A stretch of 64,000 nt of DNA from Phlegmacium glaucopus (GCA_015039465.1 MU130030.1:221950-285949); one strand, 5' to 3'. Positions 1-18,196 are shown, counted from the first letter of the stretch. Notes: generated from the sequence alone by a model not told the origin. Translations and numbers: made by a program.

Positions 1-2680
1 TTGGAGTAGCTCGCGATTGCTCATCAGCAACCAAGTCAGAGTCAACACGAAGCGTAATACAGGAGTGTTTATCAAAGGGTAAACGGCACAACGGACATAA
101 AGTCTTTACTTGGCCGATACAGCTGTCGATGCAGACTGTTAGTTAGCCAAGTCCATATTAAATGTTAGGTTCAACTCACCTAACGCAAAATACATGTCCA
201 CATGTAATTGAGCAAGGTGCTTTGTGATCTTGGCCAAATCGTTCAAAGCAGATATCGCAGTTAGAGCCAGGCCCCAAAACAAGCATAATCGGTCAACGAG
301 AGGAAGTCTAGATAATGGATGAGCACCGAAGACAGTCAGGGTATATAGGCGGGGCGGACGGTGTTGACGATATGGGAGGGGGGGGCGAAGGACAGAAGTC
401 CTAACATTCGGGCAATAAGAAATAATAGCGACTGTTATAAAGAACACACAGGCACGAGGCGTCGCTTAGGTCCAAAATGATATTGCTTTCTGCATATAAG
501 AGACCGGCAATCCTGAATGGCAGAACATTCCGAAACTACTGGGGCAAGTGCCCGAGAAGAGCATCAAGATGCGTTACCATCTGGGAAGAGAACCCTGCAA
601 TGACGCATGACTGGTCTCTCTTGGTCACGACATGGGTCCTTGGGCTATCATTGGTTGTCCCAAGCTCGCTGCAATGAACCAGCTCCAAGCTAGATCAAAC
701 CAGGTTGTCAAGTGGACATGAGGAATGGACCGCGTGACCAAAACAACCCTCGGAATATACGGTACGGGCTGCCTCGTGTCTGGACTATCCACCCAATGTT
801 TACTACGGTCCGCGAATTCTTCCCCGTTCAAGGGTAGCCAACGGTTTAAGTTGAAGTGACGGGTCTGCCAGTGCCATTGCTTCATGACACCTCGGAATTT
901 GAAGCTTGAGACTTTGCATTGGAAAGAAAGAAGAAAAAGGTCTCCCGGGCCACTATAGATTTTCTTGAAAGAATTTTTGACGTGGGATTATAATTGAACT
1001 CGGTTCTGAACCATCATCGATCATCGTCTTCTGGAGTTTTCCTATCAAATGAAACACCCACGCAGATAACGCGTCCAGATTATTCCGAGAAACAAGTTAA
1101 AAGTCCATTAATTTCAGGGAAGCTTGGTTGATGGAAAACACAAGTTGACTTGACTTCGGGCCTCGGACATCTCACACTTGAATATAGAATAAGTCGTTCC
1201 GAACGTTCAGCCTAGGCGCCGAAACTCTTCAGGAACATGTAAAGCCAGACGTTTGTAACAGGCTGCAGCGGCTGCGAATTGATGGTAAGGGACATAAGTA
1301 CATTCTGATAACTGACAGCAGAACACAGTGACCGTTTTTGATGGAGTCACATGCCCCCTTCTGCAACTTGAGCGCGCCGAGCTCTAGTGCTTGTCACATC
1401 TACAAACCAGAGAGACTCGGAAGGCCGCCTTGTATGGAAGTCTATCCTGGCCCTGGAGTTACTGAAACGGGAACATCGCGCACGTTGAACGTCCGACTAT
1501 TCCTATTTCTGTTGGCAAGTCTCTGCTACCAAACTACTCTGGAAAAGTAACAATATGCTGGTTTTATCCACATTTGAGGACCTGTGATCCTCGTGGTATA
1601 TAGGTATCTCGACTTCGGCACCGGCGTGTACTTCTTTGCGATTGTGTCGTATCGCAGCTGGGTTTTCAACGGTCTCAACAAGCCTTACGGATTTATCGAC
1701 GAATGAAGAAGTACTTATCCAGGGCTTATCGATGAACATGATATTATTATCCTGGTATCGAAAGCACAGGAGTTGACATCTCATCTAATACTTTCCTTTT
1801 ACAATTCTGAGGTTTATTCTGTTCCAGTAATTCAAGTGGCAAGAAACCTCGTTCAGTCTCGTTCGTCCGCTCGTCCAGCCTCGATTCGGGGTGTGTTCGA
1901 TCGACCGCGTTGATGTCTTCTAATATAGAATGGCCAATCTCCGGTGAAGTGACCTGAGTACCTGCCTAATCTGCGATAGAACGCTATATATGAGAAGTTA
2001 AGTTTAAGCCTCATTCATGATGAAATACTCAGGGCTGAATGTTCAATACAATTTTCGCACTCAGACAAAGTTAGAAACGGTATTTATAAACAAGGATGAA
2101 CTCGCTGCTTCGAAGCGTGAAGCTATGCTTCAAAAGGAGATTTGACACGCAAACGTACTAAGTGTTTGGTTTATAACATGCGCCAGCACTCACGACATCA
2201 TTTCATAAATTTGAATCGTGTCCTTACTATGTCTTGATGGTTACAAACTAGATCTATACAATATGACGGCCGTTACCATAATCAACTTCGTTGCACCCAG
2301 TAAAATAACAAATTGGTGGAAAACCTCAATTTTCTTAATTTCCGCTTGACATGACCTTAAATAAGAAATGGCAACATTTCTTCTATGCTAGGCCAATAGA
2401 TAAGTAGTTTTGGAGCTAGACCCTATTGCATGCAACTTTCAATTTGATTATTCACGTTTCTTGCATATTCGTAAAATTAATGCCGAAGTTCGAACAGGTA
2501 ATATTCTAGCATTTCATAATGACTATTACTTTCCATGTAAATACTGGCACAAGTTCTCGTAAACCATATCGTGCAATTATTTAATTTCTGGAAGATGGGC
2601 GACCCCAAGTCTCCAACAATTGGAGGCAGATAAGGGAAAAGGTGACATAACCGTTAATTCATGAATCTCATTGGTACAAT
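1..2680. other. No recognisable gene; intergenic or unassigned DNA
   Basis: All reading frames here are short (102 codons or fewer) and none shows a family motif that I recognise or a convincing intron-exon chain. Composition is mixed and no obvious repeat is visible. A diverged or long-intron gene cannot be excluded. Confidence 0.4.
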
Positions 2681-2840
2681 AGTACAGTGGAACCCTCTTA
2701 ACCCATACCCGTCGGTGGATGCCCCAGGGTATAGGTTATCATTGGGTGCCGGCCAAAATCTATGGGTTATGGGGAATTCCGGTTATGGCTTACCAGAGAT
2801 ATGGGTTAAGAGGGGGTTCGACTGCACTATTGGAGAATAC
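2675..2840. mobile_element. Small inverted-repeat element (MITE-like, Tc1/mariner-pogo style ends)
   Basis: A sequence of about 155 bp is bounded by near-perfect inverted repeats. The left end reads CAATAGTACAGTGGAACCC and the right end, reverse complemented, reads CAATAGTGCAGTCGAACCC (two mismatches). Both continue into CTCTTAACCCATA-like sequence. Ends of the form CAGT(G/C)GAACC next to TA resemble those of Tc1/mariner-pogo elements. The interior has a further GGGTTATGGG motif and no coding capacity for a transposase. The exact target-site duplication is not clear because the inverted repeat runs into the flank. Confidence 0.6.
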
Positions 2841-3071
2841 TGTAAGATTCAAGTCTCAGCTAAATGTTATAGCCTAATAAAATCATACTGATTCAGAATT
2901 TTTGTATGAGAGGAGGCCACCTTATTCAAGTTATTGTGCCTTGTTTGCTTCGAATGGTTCACGTGTCAGTCACGTTAGAATGAGCCAACTCCCACGGTCA
3001 CCACCTCATACGTAGCAAGTTTGCCAGCAACTTGAAAGCCAATCATCCTTGTACCTTCATTTGCGACCCCA

Positions 3072-3533
3072 ATGGTCAGTGATATCTCAACGCGAAACTT
3101 GAACTTGTGACAAACTAACGAATCCTTGGCAGTCCGATTCCGACTCCACTCGTTCAGCTGGTAATCGTTCTTCTGCTTCGGGTGTAGCTAAACCTCCGGG
3201 AGCTCAGATTCGGTGTGTATGTTTTATATGATTCAAGGGTATGCTGAACCTCTTTGTCTTGTAGACGACGTGCGGCAGGAGCTTCGCAAGTGTCACGACC
3301 AAACTCATCTCGTGCAGCTGGTGCGGGCGGCTCATCAAACACAATGCTCAAACTTTACACGGATGATTCACCTGGTCTCCGAGTGTACGTTTTGTTGATA
3401 TCGCTAAATATGCAATCTAATTCCATACTCTCACAGAGACCCTTTTATCGTTTTAGTCCTTTCACTTTCTTTCATTGGTTCCATCTTCTTCCTGCACATC
3501 TCAGCAAAGCTTATACGAGCATTCACCAAATAA
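3072..3533 (+). CDS. SEC61B: Protein translocation complex Sec61 beta subunit
   Basis: Small tail-anchored subunit of the ER protein-conducting channel. My model is join(3072-3074, 3133-3212, 3265-3384, 3437-3533), giving 99 residues, close to the family's usual size. The N-terminal half is the Ser/Gly/Ala-rich cytosolic segment (SDSDSTRSAGNRSS..., then RRAAGASQVSRPNSSRAAG). It is followed by the conserved MLKLYTDDSPGLRVDPFIV boundary and a C-terminal membrane span (VLVLSLSFIGSIFFLHISAK) ending in LIRAFTK. All three introns have GT...AG borders and keep the frame. The first coding exon is the ATG alone, placed by a GTCAGT donor at 3075 and a TTGGCAG acceptor at 3132. The yeast equivalent is SBH1. 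Confidence 0.9.
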
Positions 3534-5179
3534 TCTCCCTGAGAACTCGTTTCTTCGATGATTCGTGACGCGGAGATATGCAGGTTCTTGGAGGTTAGGG
3601 GTAATAATCTGGCTTTGGCTTAATTTGAGTTTTGGAGTGAGAAAGTCGCTTTGGTATTGGTATTTGGATCCATTGCTCCGTCCGACTTGTAACAAAAATC
3701 GTCCCTCATGATCATGGGGCCTACACTTAAATTATCTTATATCATGCCTCTTCTCCGATGGAACCCTCTTTTTTCAATGCAGCCAGGCAAGGAACAAGCG
3801 GAAATTTTTTGAAGGGCAAGACTCAAACGGAATCTCGGAATCCAGTCCTGTGTTTTCCTGACCGTATGAGGGATTCGCGTTCCATAATAACTGAAAGCTC
3901 ACCCGAATTGTTTAGCCTTTTACCTATTACCCCTTTCTAGGCTGGTCCGTCTCACACTCTGGTACTCATGGACATTGTTGACGCATCGGCGGTGTACCTG
4001 CAAATCGAACCAGCTCGTAGTTAACTATGCAGGGTTCGGAACGTTGAAGCCGCCCCCAGTGTATACATGAAAAACACACCCACTCTGCCGCATGTAAACC
4101 ACGTTGGCTATCGAGAGCAATGTATGGTCCTTTCAAGGTTAAAATTATTGTGATTCCGCCGCCCATCAAGGAACTCTCTAAGGTTTGAGCGCTTTCTAGA
4201 TTTTGTCCAAGATTGCATGCCCTCATATATGGATCGGTATCATGCCTTCTCGGAATGTGTTTTATTCAATTTTGCCTGAGAACGCAATAGTGTTACTACT
4301 AGCCTTGACGAGATCTACATAACATTGACTTCCCATGCTCTTCTATTCCATCATACCTTGACATGTCATCATGATCACCTTGTATTCAATCTGCTATCTT
4401 CCAACATTCAATTCATCCACCACGCCACTCAAGATTTGACATATACAAGTACCGGACTCTATTTATATCATCAAAAAAAACAAAAAGGGGTTCGATAATA
4501 ATTCAAGCTTCCATGAAACATGCGACTTACACGTTTCTTGTAAGCCGAGCATAACAAGTGGTATTTTTGGAAGGCGGGCGTCTCTTTACTTCGGTCTGGC
4601 GTGAGTGTGAGTACTCAAGTCGAGGATGGGTACCATGGGACGCAGAAGGCGGAATGAGCTCCAATCATGGCGATCATTGAGGAGGTCTGGTTAATGATAT
4701 GCCAGCAGATTCGGATGGCATGCAGATTTTTGCTAAACTAGTCATTAATGACGCTCATCATAAAGGAAGTAAAACTGACTGTTATATTGGAGTTTGTAAG
4801 CACATAGTATAACAAAATTTGTAGACACGTTACAGACTAGTCTCTTGTAGGGCAATTCCAGTGAGCAAGACCTGTATGGTATCGCTTGAAGTCATTGAAT
4901 ATTCTGAATAACCATTCAATGAAGCGATGGAGATAGCGGCCGCGCGCATCTTAGAAAAGTCATAGGCTTGTCAACAATGGCGCATGTCTAGTATTACGTT
5001 GAGATCGTTGTGTCATTGCTTGTGTTTGAACCAAAAGGTCGTAAGGTGACTGTAAGTATGAGTGGGGGGGAGCAGGCATCCTGCAAGGGCAAATAGCGAG
5101 GGAATAATATAGTAAGCGTGAGTAGGGGTGTTTAAGAGGTGGGGTGGTTAGAATCAACAAGTCAAACTCGATGGAGGTA
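3534..5179. other. Intergenic region between SEC61B and the ABC transporter
   Basis: No frame here carries recognisable domains. It includes the 3' flanks of two convergent genes (SEC61B on + and the ABC transporter on -). Confidence 0.5.
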
Positions 5180-11416
<6,237 letters not shown>

Positions 11417-12013
11417 CCTAGTATTGTGAAACTACAAATCCGAGGTCAAGTTTGAGCTCATTCTTGTACTCTGTGTATTGCAAAGGTACCGAAAGATGAC
11501 TCGTAGATCGCTACCCCATATGCGCGTATTGGGCATTGACCCGGCTGTCGCCGATTCATTGCCGAGGTTATCACACTGTGCAATGAGCAGGCGCAAGGAA
11601 CGGGCATCTCAGATTCTAGCTAAATTTGGATCACGTGATTGGACGTAGTGATAGGTATCTTGTCACCGAGTATTTCCCTCTCTCTAACAGAACGGAGCGC
11701 TCAAGTTATCAAGAACTAATATTGTGGACACCGTAAACGTTTGTGCATTTATCTCTGATCTTTCACTATTTCAAGTTAGCTTACCGCCAATACTGTAGTC
11801 AATACAATCCTTATTGTTTCTCCTGTTTACTTTTATATTCAGGATAAAAATCCCTTGTCGTACCATCCTCAGTCGTTTTGCCTTACACTCGTAAAAGGTA
11901 TGAACTCATTTATATTGTTACGTCAAGAAACGTTGCAAGCTCCTGGATTTTTGCAGTTGAAAATGAGTTCGTTTAATCTACAATAACATTTTGCGCAAAT
12001 CGCTCACCATTTA

Positions 12014-13411
12014 TCACGGGTCATGTCCCTCGTGGACCATTGCTCTAGAACTCGCATTGAATCCGGATGACGCCTCCATCTCCCGCGAACATTTCGTACA
12101 TCGACACGCAAAAAACCAATCCTTTTGCAATGACTCAATCCTTTCATTTAGACTGACCGTCTCATCGATATACGCAATGCATAACTCTTCCCCCGGATGA
12201 ACATCCCTAAGAGTATAGAAAGCAAGGCCTCGTTTATCTCTGTCTTTTTTGAGATTCGGAGAACAATCTAAAAAAAAACAGATGGTTAGATAACTTAATT
12301 GAGAATGTGATGGCGCGTACTGCGGAAACGTACCATGATTGAAATAAGATCCAAAGACGTACATACCCCATCCGAGCATTTCGCTGCCTTGATCGCTGGG
12401 CGCAGTATCCCAAATTCCGAAAACGTTGCCATAGTCTCGTCCGAGGATTGCACGAGTCAGCGTAGGGGTAGACAAAAATCCTCGCAGCATCTCAATTGGC
12501 TGCATACTGTCCTGAGTCAGATCCGATTTCCATTTTTTACCCTGATAGCTGGTGCGTGACTGCGATGCCACAACGAAATGCCTGAGGAACCGATAACTGA
12601 GAAGCTGAGACTCTATTAGGTATGGTTTCGATTTCAAGAGCGCCAATTCATTATCCTGGAGATCTAAAAGATCCGGCCAGCGTCCAATCCCAAATTGTGT
12701 TTGTGAGTCATCGAGAGGTCGGTGAGTGGATATCGATTTGGAATCGTCGATAACCTTGCGTATGAGGGCATCAAGCACAAAGCGCACGGTGTCCTGTTCC
12801 ATCTCGTTCAGCTCCTCCGTCCACTCAGTTCTAATCCCTTGCTTGCTCTCTTCGAAAGAAACTTCATGAGCCAAACTCCATGCCTGGTCGATAAACTCTT
12901 GGGTAACTTTCTCCCCCGACAAATCATCACTGGAAAGGAAAGCCAAACGCGATATAGACGGGGTTGCCGGATTGCCTGTTTTTCCTCGTTTCCCGATATG
13001 AGCAACAGATTTTTCCAGCGCAGAGTTGATGTCTAGCCACCATCCAACACCATCATCGCCGGCCTGATAATCAGTAGTCCATGTCTCTCTACAACTTTTG
13101 CTGCAGAACCAAGCGCCAGCACTGTTCCGATTGACTTCGTCTAACTTTATCGACCACTTCTTCTTCCCACTCTCGAAAGCGTAGGCAAAACACCATGCAC
13201 AGACTTCCCGCTTGAAACTCCGAAATATCACACTTGCGTATGGTCCTGAGCATGAGAGAATAAGGCTTCCTTTAGGTATAAAAGAGCGAGCAAAGGCCCC
13301 CCGCCCTCCATGAGCTGTTGGTCGGATATCATAAAAAGAATTCGGCCCAGGTCCTACATCGTCCCGGGTCTGTATCGTAGTAAATAAAACTGGGTCTTGT
13401 GAGGATATCAT
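12014..13411 (-). CDS. SET-domain protein (SMYD/SET5-like putative lysine methyltransferase)
   Basis: Putative SAM-dependent protein-lysine methyltransferase. The model is complement join(12014-12267, 12334-13411) with one 66-bp intron. That splice makes the invariant SET motif NHDCSPNL; without it the frame reads NHG and continues through the intron. The N terminus has GGRGAFARSFIPKGSLIL (start of a split SET domain). A Cys-rich insert CAWCFAYAF...WFCSKSCRETW resembles a MYND-type zinc module. The C-terminal SET half has GSYFNHDCSPN and GEELCIAYIDE, then the post-SET cysteines CRCTKC. The last residues are poorly conserved in type. A 3' fragment of this gene is duplicated at 18.3-19.0 kb. 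Confidence 0.8.
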   Translation of the reverse strand: MISSQDPVLFTTIQTRDDVGPGPNSFYDIRPTAHGGRGAFARSFIPKGSLILSCSGPYASVIFRSFKREVCAWCFAYAFESGKKKWSIKLDEVNRNSAGAWFCSKSCRETWTTDYQAGDDGVGWWLDINSALEKSVAHIGKRGKTGNPATPSISRLAFLSSDDLSGEKVTQEFIDQAWSLAHEVSFEESKQGIRTEWTEELNEMEQDTVRFVLDALIRKVIDDSKSISTHRPLDDSQTQFGIGRWPDLLDLQDNELALLKSKPYLIESQLLSYRFLRHFVVASQSRTSYQGKKWKSDLTQDSMQPIEMLRGFLSTPTLTRAILGRDYGNVFGIWDTAPSDQGSEMLGWGMYVFGSYFNHGTFPQYAPSHSQLSYLTICFFLDCSPNLKKDRDKRGLAFYTLRDVHPGEELCIAYIDETVSLNERIESLQKDWFFACRCTKCSREMEASSGFNASSRAMVHEGHDP

Positions 13412-13512
13412 TCTCGCAGCCGCTCCTCGTCTAGTTGGTATCTATAAAATGTCTAACTAAGGCTAGGATGTTAGAGGTGAAATAAGCAGAAGAACAAGGA
13501 TGAATTACATAT

Positions 13513-14192
13513 CAACCACCCGTCTCCCTTGTTCGGGCAAATTGATCAAGTTAAACGCTTATATGGCGTTGACCTTTAAGATAAATGTATCATGTTATCC
13601 ATAAGTCTAGGTCTAAATTTGACAATGATTATAACGAAAGAAAGAGTGGCATCGTCAGTTTGCCATAGCCTTCAGCTTACGTAAGCCGAAGATTTCCGTT
13701 TGCCACCAATCTGCTGGGTGTAGAAAGCTTCCCAGCCCTACATTTTGATCAAACAGATGCCCTGAAGCACCTCCATTGTCAATCTGACTTGTTTCTCTGT
13801 GATTTGTACACCTTTCTTCTGTTGCTTGATGACAATCAGGATCAAAGCAACTTGCATCAAAAAACCAATTATGAAAATCTAGAAGCAGGTTTTGAAAGAT
13901 ATCTTTTGACAGGCCTGAGATTGGGGAAACTCACACCAAGACCAACAAAAGCTGAATAGCCCAACTATAAAATGAACAACTCAGATACTTCAACAACATC
14001 AAAAACAAAGCAGGGTTTACTCACTGTCCCAACCATCCACCCTTGTTCTAGAAAATTGATCAAGTTACATGCTTATATAGCATTGACCTTTAAGAATAAA
14101 TTAAGATAAATGTATGTTATCCATAAGCTTAGGAAGAAAAAGTGGCATTGTTAGTTGTTGGCTTACATAAGCCTAGGAAAGCTGTTTGCCTC
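13513..14192. repeat. Captured fragment of the ABC gene flanked by direct repeats
   Basis: Bases about 13704-14030 are a diverged copy of the ABC transporter interval about 9666-9980, including its intron sequence, so it was copied as DNA rather than as mRNA. The fragment is bracketed by two direct repeats of about 160-190 bp (13513-13700 and 14031-14190), recognisable by shared strings such as ATTGATCAAGTTA, GCATTGACCTTTAAG-like sequence and TATCCATAAG. The fragment has no intact frame and is a non-functional relic between the SET and reductase genes. Confidence 0.7.
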
Positions 14193-14314
14193 AATTTGTA
14201 CTCGTGGATTTTTCGAGAGTGAACAATATGGAATACAAGTACGTACACAGCAACAATCATTACAGGGATATATCCAAGCATTCAAAACAATGGCCAAACA
14301 GATCAAAAACATTT

Positions 14315-15812
14315 TCACTCCTGTTTAGTGGGGCGAATGGGCTGCAATGGGGGCTGTTTATCTAGATTCCCACTAGCCTTCAAGAGGAAGTTGTACTCCG
14401 TTCCATCTCCCTAGCGGCAACATGTCAATGTCAGGGATTATTGGATAGCAGTCATGCACTCACGATTATACTTGAAGGGAACCCTACATCAAAAGGAAGA
14501 ATGCTCTCCAGGTATTTTATTTGCTCATCACTGAGTGAAATATCAAGCCCTTCCAGGTTGGCCAGCAAATGCTCAACCTTGCGTCCACCTATAATTGGAA
14601 AGACGTAAGGGGCTTTCTGCATCAAGTACGCAATAGCCACTGGGACCCAAATGGTTAGGATACAAAAAGTCAACATGGACAGGCGTCAACGAACCTGAAG
14701 TAATATGCTCTGCACCTATCTCCCCAGCGACTTTTTCAAGAGCCTGGCTGATTTTTCTTTCATTTTCGTTACGACGCCATTCTTTATTAAAAAGCGCAGA
14801 AGCCCGTCCTTTTTCTCCAGTCGCCTCTCGTTTTTCTTCTTCTGCATCAGTGCGAAACTTTCCACCGGCAAGAACATTCCACGGTGCAAGAGCCATACCT
14901 AAGCAACAAAAAGGAGATTATGAACCCAGGAGCACAAAGTAGCCTCTGAAAATCACCTTCAGACCGGGCCATCGGGAGGATTTCCCGCTCAAAGGAACGG
15001 TCCATGATATTCCATAATCCTTGGTAGATGACGAAAGGCGTCAAAGCATTGTCACGCGCGTACTGATTAGCTTTAGCGACGACCCATGCTGGCATATCGG
15101 ATGCTCCCTGCGACAGTCACTCCATTGACCATTGACAACTCGTGGAGAAATAAATGAACATACCAGATACAAAACTTTTCCTTGGAGAATAAGGCCATGC
15201 AGTGCCCCCATAACTTCTTCAATGCTAGTATCCCAATCCCACCAATGAACATAAAACAAATCGATGTAGTCAGTTCGCAGGTTCTCGAGGGATTTTTTCA
15301 AGGAGAGATGAAGAGATTTCGCATTATTTCCAGCGTAGAGAATCTTGTGGGTGGGCATCGATTTGTTGCGTGCGTGAAGGTTGTTTGTATACTAAGGCAT
15401 AAGGAAGTCATTACCAATATTGACATGGTAAAATGTTATTGAAATACCTTAGTCGCAAGGAAAAGTCGGTCACGTATACCACGCTGCTCTGCCCATTCAC
15501 CAATAAATGCTTCAGAAGAGCCATCTTGACTGTTCATGATAATTGAACATGATTCGGATATGACGGGACTTATGATACTTACTAGTAATTCGCGGTGTCG
15601 ATAAAGTTACCTCCATTGTCAAAATAAGCGTCGAGTAGTTTGAAGCTGGATTCCTTGTCCATCTTGCCATAACCAAGGTCCACCCATTGGTCCCCAATAC
15701 TCATACCGCCTAACTGGATTGGAGAGACGTGAACGCCAGCCCTTGCAGACAGTACACGATACCGAGCGAGCCCAGATTCAGGCGCGGGAGCAGGTGCGTA
15801 CAGCGACGACAT
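14315..15812 (-). CDS. Aryl-alcohol dehydrogenase-like aldo-keto reductase (AAD/AKR9 type)
   Basis: NADP-dependent reductase or dehydrogenase of aryl aldehydes/alcohols, cytosolic by family. It starts [21 protein letters not shown] at 15812. Exons are joined by consensus introns: ...[20 protein letters not shown]..., ...[17 protein letters not shown]..., ...[27 protein letters not shown]..., [11 protein letters not shown]. The end is [16 protein letters not shown]...PTKQE with the stop at 14315. The AKR catalytic tetrad is visible: Asp (DTANYY), Tyr (NYYQDGSSE), Lys (LATKYT) and His (YVHWWDW). The C-terminal [13 protein letters not shown] is a cofactor-binding segment. Its promoter region, but not the gene, is copied at 19.0 kb. 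Confidence 0.88.
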
Positions 15813-16227
15813 TGTGTGGACGAAATTTTGAAGGAAGTGGCAGAAAGGTTAGACCAGTATCGAAATTTGAAATTTGAAGCCTAGAGTAATTTATATGTGC
15901 TCATCGGCAGAATTTCGTATAAACCAAGGCCTGCCGAGGCACGAATGGTTTCGGCTCATCAGTACGCGTCAAGACTGAGTCAAATGCGATGGTCGTCACG
16001 TGATGAGTAAAATATTGTTTGTTCTCGTTCAAGTTGTCAAGCTGTGTGTTTTTTTTTGTATACAGCAAGGTCTGTCACCCGTCGTAGGCTGTTAAAGTAC
16101 TGGTCCCAGGGTGATCTTTTGTTACTCTTGCAATGGGAGATGAGATGAGAAATGCAAGAAGAATGGCTACTGTGAAGGAGATCGACTCATCATAAATTAT
16201 TTACGGTAAAACTCCTATTACGGCAGC

Positions 16228-17395
16228 TCATTTCTGCATACACTTCTTCAAAAACACTTCTACCTTGTCGTATACTTGAGCAAACTCGACTTCATTGTTT
16301 GGCTGTATATCAAACAGATGTTCTTCTCCTTCAATCTCGATTAACTCGACAGAAACTCCGGCTTTCATCAGCAATAACTTCAGACGGCGCGAGCTCTCTA
16401 TTGAAACTGCTGTATCCGCCGTACCATGCAGCATCAATGTCGGGGGCCAGGAACTATGATCCATGAATGTGGGGAACAGAGGACGATGGCGTTCGGGGAC
16501 AAGATCTCTGAGTGATAGACGCGGCACATTTGCGTCTAGAGCATCTCGTAAAATGCCGCTCAAACTCGGGTTGAATTCTCCTGTGTAATAATCAAGCCAA
16601 TTACCAAGCTGGACAGTTAAGGAAAATGCCATTCTAGGTTCGGTGGGAAGACCCGTAATGGTAGGAAGTGCATCGCTGGTTGGTGCAGGAAGCCCCTCTG
16701 GAAATGGGTAGAGGAATTTCTTAAAAATGGCTGGATCGAGAAGTGGTCGCCCCATGAAGAAAGGCTTGGTCTTTGGCTGTAGCCAATGCGCTGTCTGCTT
16801 GCTGTTAGAATATAAATTGGGAGTCGCCGAGTCGGCGGTATTGAAGCTTACAAGAAAATCACCGCCCATAGGATAAAGGGCCAGAACGCCCTTGGGCTTC
16901 GGAGATGAGATGTGACCAGCAGCTAAATGAGCTAGAGCCCCTCCTGCGCTTCCCCCAGCAATTATGATTTTCTCAGGATCGATCTCGAACGTTGTCTTCC
17001 TATGCGCAATATTATTTTCCGTAACGAACTTGAAGACATCTTGAATATCGTTCAGGATATCGTGTCCAGTACTGGGCAGCAAGAGCTGATAGTCAGCAGA
17101 AATAAATGCGTAACCCAGCGAATTTGCACGTTCTAGATATCAGGAAATAAGTCAATCTCAAAGAAGTATTTGGGTACTCAAATATACACAGACTCTGTAG
17201 CCAAGCAGGGAAAAAGTCTCGCCGATTTCCCATCATTAAACCACCTCCATGGAAAAAGACAATTGCGGGGATCGTCTTGATTGGTGGTGCATCCCCAGAA
17301 GTCTGCGGGGGATAAAAATCAAGGAGTACTTCCTTACCATTTGGGAGACGCTTGTAGGACAAGGTGGTGCATGAAGAGGCTTCGTATGTAGTCAT
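16228..17395 (-). CDS. Alpha/beta-hydrolase fold-3 esterase or lipase, copy 1
   Basis: Predicted carboxylesterase of the HSL/fold-3 type. The model is complement join(16228-16794, 16852-17132, 17194-17395), giving 349 residues. It has the oxyanion motif HGGG, the nucleophile elbow AGGSAGGALAHLAAGH, a late LMLHGTADTAVSI (acid Asp) and a histidine in EGEEHLFDI. The first intron gives WLQKRANSLGYAFISADYQLL. The second intron (16795-16851) is 57 bp with a perfect GTAAGC donor. Because 57 is a multiple of three it reads through as apparent coding sequence, but the paralogue at 20.1 kb has a 50-bp intron at the same place. An upstream in-frame ATG at 17422 is possible. I prefer 17395 (MTTYEAS), conserved in both copies. 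Confidence 0.85.
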
Positions 17396-17973
17396 AATAT
17401 ATGCTATGCATAAGTGAGTCAATGGGGAGCGAATTCATAAAAAGGTGTTGGCTACAGTACCTTTAAAAATAGGAGAATGGTGGTTCACAATTCGCCATCC
17501 GAAGTCAATGGTATTATATCAACGATATGGCCTCCAACCGATTCGGATCCGGTTAACTTGCGGCTTGACTCACAAACCGCTATGTTTTCTACTAATAGAA
17601 AATAACTGCGCCGTCCTGAACGGGTCAACTTCAACATTTTCAACAACATCAGTCAAGAACTATTTATAACACAGGCTGAACGCCACAAAATTACCACAAA
17701 TGAAAATCGACGTCTGCCCATGGTGATGCTTAATATCAGTGGCGAATGTGTATCCATGAATTCCTTGTCACCAAATATTTCAGTACTCAAATATTTCTAC
17801 TGTCTAGAAAAACGCACAAGTTATCTCATCCACCAAATAACCATGAACTAATATTGTGGACACTGCAAACGTTTATGCATTCATCTCTAATCTTTCACTG
17901 TTTAGCTTACCGCCTAATACTGTAGTCAATACAGTTCTCCTGTTTACTTTTATATTCAGGGATAAAATCCCTT

Positions 17974-18196
17974 GCCGCCGTGTCTTTTTTTTTTTTTTTT
18001 TTTTTTGTCAATTTAGGTCTTCGGAACGTAGTTCCATGTAGACTTTACAAACTTATTTAACGAACTAGACTACCGAGGCCCCTAGTGCCTGTCTCCCTCC
18101 CCTGCAACCCCACACTGCACTGCTGAGGTACGTCTGAAACGCACCCCTCCCCAGTCAGCCCAGCACGGAAACGCTGTTTGTGTGGCCGCCGTGTCT
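17974..18196 (-). mobile_element. Retroposed poly(A)-tailed sequence (SINE-like) with 12-bp target-site duplication
   Basis: A perfect 12-bp direct repeat GCCGCCGTGTCT lies at 17974-17985 and 18185-18196. Between them is a body of about 178 bp with a 21-22 base T-run at its left end, that is, a 3' poly(A) tail on the minus strand. The paralogous site in the first duplication copy (about 11.85-11.89 kb) lacks the insert. Poly(A), direct repeats and an empty site are the marks of target-primed reverse transcription. I could not assign the body to a known RNA and saw no clear Pol III A/B boxes. Confidence 0.75.
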
